A model generated the notes under the pieces. The model did not search any database, was not told where the DNA came from, and saw only the letters and a list, made by a program, of their open reading frames with translations. This document shows positions 1 to 5,816 of a stretch of DNA of 9,059 bases, piece by piece. Positions within the stretch are counted from its first letter, which is position 1; the number at the start of each line of letters is the position of its first letter. The position numbers and the translations under genes were made by a program. This stretch comes from Rhodoferax sp. (GTDB taxonomy: Bacteria; Pseudomonadota; Gammaproteobacteria; Burkholderiales; Burkholderiaceae_C): the NCBI GenBank assembly GCA_020048795.1, contig JAIFMA010000030.1, forward strand, positions 1 through 9,059. The letters are read 5' to 3'.

Positions 1-807
1 GACACGGGTTACCAATTTGTCAATTTGAGCAAATCGAGTGCCTACGGCATCATGAGTCAGATTGACGGTGACAGCATCACCATTGCCAGCCTGGAAGAGA
101 CCGACGACATGCCACAAGACCGGCTGCTGAGTCGTTTTTTGCCCATGCTGGGTGCGGCGCGGCGGCTGGGCGTTGACACGCGCGAGAAAAAGTTCAAGCC
201 GTCGATCCGCATCAGCGGGGTGTTCAAGGGCGCGGACGTGCTGCAGCGGCTGATTGACACCGGCGAATACCACGCGCTACCGGCGGTGAATGTGCACCTG
301 GGCGTGCAAATGGGCATGGTGGATGCCGACTGGGCCAAGAGCATGCAGCTGCAGCAGAGCCCCGAGGAATACATACGCCAGTTCCTGTGCAAGAACATCA
401 AGGCGCGTAACTGGATCTGGGAAGAGCACATTCGCCGCGCTTGCGCCCTTGGTCTTGAAGCCGGGCTGGAGCGGGCCGAACCCCTGCCAGGCCAGCGTTA
501 CAAGCGCCGGGGCCTGATTGGCCTGGGGTATGACCACACCGGCCACGGCGAAACACCCGAGGCCTCAAAAAGTGCACTGGTGATTGTGGAGGTGATGGGC
601 AACTGGCTGACCTTCCCCTATGCGGTGCACTTATTGCGGCAAAGACACCCACACGGTGAGGTTGTGTCCGAACACCGCGAATGGCAGTTCGGCGCGAATG
701 CACCTGCACTGCAGCTACTGCGGCAGCAAGGAGCACGACATCGAGGCCTGCCCAAAGACTTACAACGGCAGTGCCGCGCGGGCCTGGTACCCGGACAAGG
801 TGGCTGA
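1..807 (+). pseudogene. Phage terminase large subunit, C-terminal part, 5' partial and truncated in the nuclease domain
   Basis: The reading frame is open from base 1, so the gene starts outside the window. Large terminases are the ATP-driven motors that package phage DNA and cut it with a C-terminal RNase H-like nuclease. Visible here are a hydrophobic strand followed by acidic residues (ITIASLEETDD, residues about 26-36), which resembles a Walker B and catalytic-carboxylate segment. Next comes a long linker containing REKKFKPSIRISG and EEYIRQFLCKN. The opening of the nuclease domain follows (GLGYDHTGHGE, with D178 as the likely first catalytic Asp, then SKSALVIVE). Family likeness stops at about base 617 (TFPYA). 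The last 60 or so residues are an out-of-frame reading of the zinc-knuckle gene, and the remaining catalytic acids are missing. The product should not be able to cut DNA. A deletion that joined the terminase to the zinc-knuckle gene is the simplest explanation. The family is recognised from memory of similar Burkholderiales phage proteins. Confidence 0.7.
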
Positions 808-826
808 TCACTTTGTGAAGGACTGA
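620..826 (+). CDS. Small phage protein with two zinc knuckles
   Basis: This 68-residue protein contains two clear CX2CX4HX4C zinc knuckles: CTYCGKDTHTVRLC at residues 3-16 and CSYCGSKEHDIEAC at about 31-44. Each is followed by a similar P-x-T-x-N-G-S(S/A)AR segment, so the protein is an internal duplication. It ends in a conserved-looking tail (YPDKVADHFVKD). Zinc knuckles of this kind usually bind single-stranded nucleic acid. Similar short double-knuckle proteins occur among phage head and packaging genes, but no exact role is known to me. It overlaps the out-of-frame 3' end of the terminase remnant. No Shine-Dalgarno precedes the ATG, which fits loss of the native upstream region by deletion. 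The stop codon is one base before the next gene, so the two are probably co-translated. The reading frame is well supported by the motifs; expression is uncertain. Confidence 0.8.
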   Translation: MRCTYCGKDTHTVRLCPNTANGSSARMHLHCSYCGSKEHDIEACPKTYNGSAARAWYPDKVADHFVKD

Positions 827-827
827 C

Positions 828-1070
828 ATGCGTTACACGCAACACCCATCCAACAATCATGTGCTTGGCGCGCCGCCCGGGTGGGACCAGAAAGAGCTGC
901 CGTGCGGGGCGCTGCCGATCACCCGCGTGCAGATGGAAGGCAAGCCCGCCATGGTCTCGTTCTGGAAGCCTGACGCCGCGGACTTGGCCGTCCTGGCCGA
1001 AGGCGGCACGGTGGCGCTGTGGGTTTATGGCGAGGTGCACCCGGTGGTGGCCGTGGGCGTTGAGCCATGA
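828..1070 (+). CDS. Conserved small phage protein, unknown function
   Basis: An 80-residue protein between the zinc-knuckle and MuF genes. An AAGGA Shine-Dalgarno lies 5 bases before the ATG, inside the end of the upstream gene. The 3' end overlaps the next gene by four bases (ATGA), which indicates translational coupling. The sequence has an N-terminal segment NNHVLGAPPGWDQKELPCG, then PITRVQMEGKPAMVSFWKP, and a C-terminal strand-rich part (GGTVALWVYGEVHPVVAVGVEP). There is no signal peptide or membrane segment. I recognise the general pattern as a small protein conserved in betaproteobacterial prophages near packaging genes, but cannot assign a function. The two tight gene junctions make it a secure gene. 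Confidence 0.75.
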   Translation: MRYTQHPSNNHVLGAPPGWDQKELPCGALPITRVQMEGKPAMVSFWKPDAADLAVLAEGGTVALWVYGEVHPVVAVGVEP

Positions 1071-2545
1071 ACACCGCTGCCACCCGTGCCGCCATCAAGC
1101 GGGCTAGCCACCAGGCGCGCAACGCCATGCAGCAGCTTGACGGGCAGAACGTGGATGCGCTGATGGAGATTTACAGCGATGCCATCCTGGAGGTGCAAGC
1201 AGCGATCCGGGCGCGGGTGGATGCCAATGACATGGTGCCGCAAGCGGCGTTGAAAGACCTGCTGCGCCAGATTGAAGACATCGTGGACGCGCTGGGCCAG
1301 CGCCGTGATGCCCTGCTGGCGGACAAGCTGAACGAGGCCGCTGACCTGGGTGTGCGGCCGTACACCCTGCCCGGTGTGGCTGCCACAGGCCGCGTGGCCC
1401 AAGCGGCTCTGACCAGTGCCGCAGCCATGACGGTGAGCCAGGAAGCGGTGACCTTTGTGCAGAGCTTTACCGCGGCTGACGGGCTGAAGCTGAGCGACCG
1501 CGTTTGGCGGCTGGACCAAGGGGCCAAAGAGGCGCTGACCCGCTCCATTGGCCGGGCTGTGGTGGCCGGGTGGGATGCCAGCAAGGCCAGCGCCCAGTTT
1601 ATGTACAGCGGCGAGGCGGTGCCGCTGGACGTGCGGGCGCGGATGGCCGGTGGCAAAGCGGGGGCGCTGGTGCGCCAGGCTGATGTGCTGACCGGCGACG
1701 GTGGCGAGGTGTGGAAGGCTGACCGGGTTTTCAGGACCGAGATCAACCGGGCGCATGGCACGGCTTACATGGCGGGCGCTGAGAAAACGCCGGGGTTTGT
1801 GGGGTTCAGGTTTCTGCTGAGCCCACGGCACCCCAAGGCAGACATTTGCGACCTGTTGGCCAGCCAGAACCTGTATGGCCTGGGCCGGGGTGTGTACCCC
1901 GATGCCAAGCGTTGCCCGTGGCCAGCGCACCCGAACACGCTGAGCTTTGTGGAGATGGTGTTTGCGGATGAGGTCACGGCGGCTGACAAGGCGGGCAAGG
2001 AAACCCCCATGCAGGCCATGGCCCGCTTGCCTGCGGATGTGCGTGACGGTGTGCTGGGCAAGACTAAGGCCACGTATTTTGACCAGGGTTTGCTGGGTCA
2101 GGGGTCGATTCGCAGCACGCTCAAGGCAGTTGAAACACGTCTGGATCGGCAGGCGGCTGCGGTAGCATCCAAGCCCATGCAATCACATTCTGACGCGCTT
2201 CAAAACTTTGAAAAAGCCACTCTTCGGCCAGAGAAGCTGTTGAAGTACTCACTCGACATGACGAGCGAAAGCGGACGGAACAAAGCTGTGGTTTTTGAGT
2301 CTGTGCTTGGGTACAACAAGAGCAATTTTGAAGAGTTGCGGCAAAAGCTGTTAGCTGGGGTTGCCTTTGTGCCAGGTGTGAAGGCCTTGCAGGATGCCCA
2401 TGGGCAACGCTACACTGCACTTGTCCCGGTCACCGGACCCAAAGGCTCGGCCGTGGTAACCACCGGCTGGATTTACAGACCTGGTAGCGAGATTCCAGAT
2501 TTGACAACCGCATTCATTGACACCAGGAGGAACAAAAATGTTTGA
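1067..2545 (+). CDS. MuF-type phage head morphogenesis protein with a C-terminal DUF6883-like toxin domain
   Basis: 492 residues. The N-terminal two-thirds is a MuF (Mu gpF-like minor head) protein. It has a helical start and the signature block VFRTEINRAHG at about residues 221-231, followed by SPRHPKADICD at 252-262 and CPWPAHPNTLS further on. MuF proteins sit at the portal inside the capsid and may enter the recipient cell with the DNA. From about residue 378 the sequence changes into a separate module: KLLKYSLDMTSESGRNKA, then a GY-x6-EELRQKLL segment, and a strand-rich end with VPVTGPKG, TTGWIYRPGSEIPDLTTAFI. This pattern matches what I know of DUF6883, a small domain often found next to DUF4926 proteins. 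Fusion of varied C-terminal toxin domains to MuF is established for temperate-phage polymorphic toxins. The start overlaps the previous stop as ATGA. Base use becomes visibly more A/T-rich at about base 2165, where the C-terminal module begins. The MuF call is firm; toxin activity is inferred. Confidence 0.85.
   Translation: MNTAATRAAIKRASHQARNAMQQLDGQNVDALMEIYSDAILEVQAAIRARVDANDMVPQAALKDLLRQIEDIVDALGQRRDALLADKLNEAADLGVRPYTLPGVAATGRVAQAALTSAAAMTVSQEAVTFVQSFTAADGLKLSDRVWRLDQGAKEALTRSIGRAVVAGWDASKASAQFMYSGEAVPLDVRARMAGGKAGALVRQADVLTGDGGEVWKADRVFRTEINRAHGTAYMAGAEKTPGFVGFRFLLSPRHPKADICDLLASQNLYGLGRGVYPDAKRCPWPAHPNTLSFVEMVFADEVTAADKAGKETPMQAMARLPADVRDGVLGKTKATYFDQGLLGQGSIRSTLKAVETRLDRQAAAVASKPMQSHSDALQNFEKATLRPEKLLKYSLDMTSESGRNKAVVFESVLGYNKSNFEELRQKLLAGVAFVPGVKALQDAHGQRYTALVPVTGPKGSAVVTTGWIYRPGSEIPDLTTAFIDTRRNKNV
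2525..2530 (+). promoter_or_regulatory. Strong ribosome binding site (AGGAGG) for the DUF4926-like gene
   Basis: A perfect AGGAGG stands 7 bases before the ATG at 2538, still inside the end of the MuF coding sequence. It decides the start at 2538 over the in-frame ATG at 2517. It is the best Shine-Dalgarno in this gene block, which suits an immunity protein that must be made at least as strongly as its toxin. Confidence 0.85.
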
Positions 2546-2750
2546 TATGTTCCAGACAATCAAAACCACAGTGCCGGTCCCGGCATTGGGACTTGGCGCG
2601 GGTGCAAAGGGCGTTATCGTGGACGAATATTTCAAGCCGTACCACGCCTACGAGATCGAGTTTCTTGACGATGCGGGAAACACCGTAGGCCTGCTGTCCA
2701 TGCGGCCGAACGAGATTACCAGTCAGGTTCCGGCCCGTCTCGCAGCCTGA
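2538..2750 (+). CDS. DUF4926-like protein, probable immunity partner of the MuF C-terminal domain
   Basis: A 70-residue protein whose start codon overlaps the MuF stop codon by eight bases, preceded by a perfect AGGAGG. The sequence runs from a short start (MFDMFQTIKTTVPVPALGL) through GAGAKGVIVDEY to AYEIEFLDDAGNTVGLLSM and a polar end. This is the DUF4926 pattern: a small beta-barrel-like fold with a G-x-x-G-V-I-V-x-x-Y turn, then Y-E-V/I-E-F and a strand ending in L. DUF4926 genes commonly lie directly beside DUF6883 genes, as here. The short length, overlap with the toxin-bearing gene and strong ribosome site support an immunity role, which is inference. There is no signal peptide, so it would act in the cytoplasm. 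Confidence 0.75.
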   Translation: MFDMFQTIKTTVPVPALGLGAGAKGVIVDEYFKPYHAYEIEFLDDAGNTVGLLSMRPNEITSQVPARLAA

Positions 2751-2786
2751 CAGCATCCGCGCAATGCGGCTCGAATGTAACCATCC

Positions 2787-3134
2787 ATGAGCTACTTTGA
2801 AGCCGCGCTCGAAATCCACAAGGAAAATTTTGAGCCCTACCGCGCACTGATTGTGCTGGACGACAAGGCGCTGCGCCGCTACGTGCTGAGCTGGGGGCCG
2901 CAACTGGTGCACCTTGATAACGAATGGCCTTTGGACAACGACATGGCCTCGTTGTGGTCCTGCGTGAAAGTGGATTTTTCAGCGCTGGCCGACCTTACCG
3001 GCCACAGCCTGCCCCACGTCATGGGCTACTTCAGGCAAGCGCAAGGACTGCAACTGATCTACCCAGATGGCAGCGTGCCGTTTGCGGTGACCAAGTTGCT
3101 GCGCAAGAAACTGGAAGAAATAACTTCGGTTTGA
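2787..3134 (+). CDS. Hypothetical phage-associated protein with a possible winged-helix C-terminal half
   Basis: 115 residues, same strand and 36 bases after the DUF4926-like gene. I do not recognise a named family. The N-terminal half (MSYFEAALEIHKENFEPYRALIVLDDKALRRYVLSWG) looks helical and acidic. The middle has LVHLDNEWPLDND. The C-terminal half (FSALADLTGHSLPHVMGYF, then LQLIYPDGS) reads like a helix-turn-helix followed by a wing, so DNA binding is possible. No strong Shine-Dalgarno precedes the ATG. A short C5/G5 hairpin follows the stop by about ten bases. It is the last phage-strand gene before the antisense AIPR gene. It could be a late-gene regulator or a second immunity-like protein; neither is proven. 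Confidence 0.65.
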   Translation: MSYFEAALEIHKENFEPYRALIVLDDKALRRYVLSWGPQLVHLDNEWPLDNDMASLWSCVKVDFSALADLTGHSLPHVMGYFRQAQGLQLIYPDGSVPFAVTKLLRKKLEEITSV

Positions 3135-3144
3135 CGGGTCTTAT

Positions 3145-3158
3145 CCCCCAAATGGGGG
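3145..3158. other. Short C5/G5 inverted repeat after the 115-residue gene
   Basis: Five C and five G residues flank an AAAT loop, ten bases past the stop of the + strand gene and inside the convergent gap before the AIPR gene. There is no T-run on either strand, so it is a poor intrinsic terminator. It could slow transcription or be a symmetric protein-binding site. The rest of the 141-base convergent gap shows nothing else convincing. Confidence 0.3.
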
Positions 3159-3275
3159 TGATTATGTGGTTGTTTCACGTGCCGATGAATGTCGGATTAA
3201 CCAAAATCTACCGGCTATCGGTCACGATACCTAGGATGCCGTGCTTGAAGGCAAGACGGAAGGCGGGATTCCCCT

Positions 3276-4958
3276 CTATGGAATCGCGGTCTCGATTTCG
3301 GACTTAAGGGCGCCGACCAACTGGCTACCCTTTGCTACCTGGTCTCCTCCGCCCATGCCGTCGTAAATCATCGTCACCACGGCAAGACTTTCCCGGATGA
3401 TGTCATCATCAACCGATGCAGGATTGATGGTGGCCACCTGGGCTGCATTTGGTACCCTATGTCCCGTGGCGATGGCGGCCACGCGCATCGCAACGTAGAA
3501 CAGGACGTTGTTCCTCTCCCGTGAGTCCAGCGTGGCGCCCGAGCGCATGAAGGCGTCTACCTTTCTCACGATGGTTGCACACACCCGATATGCGCCAATT
3601 GGGGTCGAAGTGGAGAAGACCATCAAGTAGTCATCATCTTTCTTGAGTAGAGACGACGGCCTAGCTCGGGCGTCGTCGGGCCTCTGCAGAAGGATCGACA
3701 TTACCGCCTGTGCCATGAGCGGAATGCCAACTATCTGGTCGAGCGGCCTTCCCGCGTTCTTGTGCAGGTTTTTCCTCCTGTCGTAGTACAGGCCGTAAGG
3801 ACGGAGGTGTTCCTCGATGTCGCGATGTATCTTGTCGGTCGCCCGCAGCGATGCCAGCGGTATGCTGGTCTGGCTATTGGTGGCCTTGATGACCCGATCG
3901 CGGCTCCCGGGCTTAGTGGGGACGATGACCCGCACGAGCAGGTTCCGTTCGTCGCCGGCCGTGTTCGAGTCTCTGAAATAGTGGTGTATCTCGTTCGAGG
4001 TTTGCAGCCCGTTGACGATCTGCGGATCCTCCAGCGTGAGAGTCTTGGCGCTGACAGTCGCTTTCGCCGCAACGATGGTCACCCCGTTGTTGAGCCACCA
4101 GAAATCTTCGTTGTCCTTGGCCTTAAGAGACGCCCCTATCTCGTCATTCACCGCGGTCGATCCCTGGTAGTCGCGCACGTTCGCTTCAAATAGGTTACGC
4201 CGCAACTTTCCAGCGCTGTCCTTGATGAATGCGTCGAAGTCTCGGAGCTTCACAAGGGCCACGTAACCCACGTCTCCAGAAGAACTGATGGGGTTCTCCG
4301 AAAGGATCAGGTTGTGGGCGGCCGGAGGCTCACGCCTCGCCTGGGCGAGTAGTTCTGTCGCGCCGATGAAGTCGAACGAGAAATCTGCATGGGAGAAAAG
4401 CGCCTTCAGTCTTTCTCCGAGGATTTCGGCTTTACGCCGGACGTTGGGATGCGGGGAGGCCCCTTTGGTCGCATAGGTGTATCGGAAGCGGAGAACGGGA
4501 AACTTCGAAGCCAACCCGGCGTAAATGCGGCGGAAATTTGCGACGGACGACCGCACACCGTCATTGAACACGGCTTTCATCGATCCGAGATCATTGCCGA
4601 GGTTGAACATATCCTCGGTGGCTGCAGTTAGCTTTTCGACGGCCGTCTCGCCAAATCCGTCCGATAGCTTGGCCTGGATGATCACCGTCTCGATGACGAC
4701 TCCCTTTTTGAGGGGGGAAATGTCAAAGTCTTCCTGCGCCAACTCTCCGTTGACTAGAACGTAAATCGAGTCGATGCCACCATCATTGCCACCACCTACT
4801 ATTCCAGATTCGATCTCGTCGTACCCGAGGTCATAGTCCTTCAGAACTTGCTCAGCCACGAAGATCTCGAAGAACTCCGACTTCGGTGAGGACGCTGCGC
4901 GTTCCGCGTGCTCCTGCTCAATAATCTGCTCGAGGATAATTTTGTCGTTGGCGTTCAT
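3276..4958 (-). CDS. AIPR-family (abortive infection phage resistance) protein with N-terminal PD-(D/E)xK-like nuclease signature
   Basis: 560 residues from the ATG at 4958 (MNANDKIILEQ). The frame stays open 69 codons further upstream, but that part is unlike the family. The AIPR core lies at about residues 257-400: FEANVRDYQGS, then NEDFWWLNNGVTIVA, PQIVNGLQTSNEI, LLVRVIVPT, IKATNSQTSIPLASLR and LRPYGLYYDRRKN. AIPR proteins are linked to abortive infection and phage exclusion. The N-terminus has FFEIFVAEQ (about 29-37), GGGNDGGIDSIY (55-66, with D63) and VIIQAK (92-97). That order of Glu helix, Asp strand and QxK matches a restriction-endonuclease fold, so DNA or RNA cleavage is likely. The gene runs against both flanking blocks, stands alone and has no clear Shine-Dalgarno. 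An A/T-rich stretch at about 5008-5030 may hold its promoter. Its base use differs from the GC-rich phage genes, which suggests separate acquisition as cargo. The AIPR call is firm; mechanism is inferred. Confidence 0.88.
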   Translation of the reverse strand: MNANDKIILEQIIEQEHAERAASSPKSEFFEIFVAEQVLKDYDLGYDEIESGIVGGGNDGGIDSIYVLVNGELAQEDFDISPLKKGVVIETVIIQAKLSDGFGETAVEKLTAATEDMFNLGNDLGSMKAVFNDGVRSSVANFRRIYAGLASKFPVLRFRYTYATKGASPHPNVRRKAEILGERLKALFSHADFSFDFIGATELLAQARREPPAAHNLILSENPISSSGDVGYVALVKLRDFDAFIKDSAGKLRRNLFEANVRDYQGSTAVNDEIGASLKAKDNEDFWWLNNGVTIVAAKATVSAKTLTLEDPQIVNGLQTSNEIHHYFRDSNTAGDERNLLVRVIVPTKPGSRDRVIKATNSQTSIPLASLRATDKIHRDIEEHLRPYGLYYDRRKNLHKNAGRPLDQIVGIPLMAQAVMSILLQRPDDARARPSSLLKKDDDYLMVFSTSTPIGAYRVCATIVRKVDAFMRSGATLDSRERNNVLFYVAMRVAAIATGHRVPNAAQVATINPASVDDDIIRESLAVVTMIYDGMGGGDQVAKGSQLVGALKSEIETAIP

Positions 4959-5217
4959 GTTTTGAATCCATTTCTGACGCGTCGGGGCAGGCCCTAACAA
5001 GACTGGAAATTTTATGCTGATGATATGGATGCAGGATGGCCTAAGGATGACCCTAGATGCCCAACATCCCTCGACTGATACACAAAGCCCATTCTGGGGC
5101 TGCGCCTGTCTTTGAGCCCTCGGCGGGAACGAGGGGAAATAGGCCCGCTCCCCAAATAGGAGCAATATCGGGCAAACTCGTAACGGGGGTACTGCGTGTG
5201 CTGCAGGAAAGCGCAGT

Positions 5218-5237
5218 CAATGACGGGGCTGTCATTG
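5218..5237. repeat. Inverted repeat CAATGAC / GTCATTG
   Basis: Two perfect 7-base arms separated by a 6-base loop (GGGGCT) in the divergent control region. The size fits a repressor operator or a small hairpin. No other copy was seen in the window. Confidence 0.4.
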
Positions 5238-5410
5238 GGCAGACAGGGGGCTTTCATGGGGCATAGGCGCAGTGGCACGGCTGCACAAGGGTGGTTGCAG
5301 GCTGACTTGCCTGGGGTGGAGGGTCGGCAGGCCTGCACGCCCGGCCCCGCCCGGGGGGGTGGGTACCTCTCTGGATGCACCCCTTCAGAAGTCGCCAACG
5401 GGGCTAAAAA

Positions 5411-5440
5411 AAATTTCGCAAAATTTCGCAAAATTTTGCC
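5411..5440 (+). repeat. Three tandem decamers with phased A-tracts, ending in a 12-base palindrome
   Basis: AAATTTCGCA occurs twice head to tail, then AAATTTTGCC as a diverged third copy. The 10-base period puts each A-tract on the same face of the helix, which predicts intrinsic bending. The junction of copies two and three makes a perfect palindrome, GCAAAATTTTGC (5428-5439). The array ends one base before the HTH start codon, so it could be an operator or architectural site for that protein, a host nucleoid protein or the recombinase. Confidence 0.75.
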
Positions 5441-5441
5441 A

Positions 5442-5816
5442 ATGGCCGATTCAGCGGTGCGGCAATTCGACGCGCGCGAGGCTGCCATGCTTGACGAACT
5501 CGATGCCATGGGCGTGTCTCGGGTGATGCTGCAGGTGGCGCACGCGATTGGGTTCGAGAACTTCATGGCGATGTGGCGCATCCTGGACGCGGCGCATGAG
5601 ACCTGGACCGACAACGAATCGGGCCTGCAGCTGCGCATGCAGCGCCTGGCTGCGTACAAGCGGTACCAGCGCAACCGGTTTATTGAGGCCATGGCCGCTA
5701 TGGGTATGAGCCAGCCTGAGATCTCGCGCGCGGTCCAGCGCGATCTGGGTGAAAAAGTCAGTGATCGTCACATATGGCGTTTGATGGCCCCTGGCCGGGG
5801 TAAATTTCAGGAATGA
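5442..5816 (+). CDS. Small helix-turn-helix protein coupled to the serine recombinase
   Basis: 124 residues from the ATG at 5442 (MADSAVRQFD). The frame is open upstream to 5196 and beyond, but that part is Gly/Pro/Arg-rich and not protein-like, so the later start is preferred although it has no Shine-Dalgarno. The N-terminal half is helical (AREAAMLDELDAMGVSRVM, then HAIGFENFMAMWRILDAAHE). The C-terminal half (YQRNRFIEAMAAMGMSQPEI, SRAVQRDLGEKVSDRHIWRL, residues about 75-114) reads as a helix-turn-helix similar in layout to Mor/C-type activators. The stop overlaps the recombinase start as ATGA, so the two are one translational unit. Likely roles are a regulator of the recombinase or a recombination directionality factor. 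I do not recognise a named family. The 10-base repeats directly upstream may be its own operator. Confidence 0.75.
   Translation: MADSAVRQFDAREAAMLDELDAMGVSRVMLQVAHAIGFENFMAMWRILDAAHETWTDNESGLQLRMQRLAAYKRYQRNRFIEAMAAMGMSQPEISRAVQRDLGEKVSDRHIWRLMAPGRGKFQE

Larger units (their letters stand above)
4959..5441. promoter_or_regulatory. Divergent intergenic region between the AIPR gene and the HTH-recombinase operon
   Basis: About 480 bases with no gene I can support. The left edge (4959-5060, A/T-rich around 5008-5030) should hold the AIPR promoter. The right edge (5411-5440) holds the decamer repeats next to the HTH start. Between them are a CAATGAC/GTCATTG inverted repeat (5218-5237), a TGCAGGC/GCCTGCA pair around 5295-5336, and a run of C and G (about 5340-5362). 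No sigma-70 promoter stands out. In-frame extension of the HTH gene into this region is possible but reads as low-complexity, non-protein-like sequence. Confidence 0.5.

Noticed and set aside
1025..2182. Long minus-strand open frame (385 codons) opposite the MuF gene
   Set aside because: It is antisense to a gene with clear MuF motifs; its translation is rich in His, Pro, Arg and Gln with no domain-like pattern, as expected for the complement of GC-rich coding DNA.
3145..3158. Intrinsic terminator after the 115-residue gene
   Set aside because: Only five G-C pairs and no T-run on either strand, so I list it merely as an inverted repeat.
4959..5165. 69-codon N-terminal extension of the AIPR gene
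   Set aside because: The extension (rich in Pro, Phe, Arg and Cys) is unlike AIPR proteins, and the ATG at 4958 begins the natural helix before the nuclease motif.
5196..5441. 82-codon N-terminal extension of the HTH gene
   Set aside because: Gly/Pro/Arg-rich reading of a control region, running through the tandem decamers; the protein-like sequence begins at 5442.
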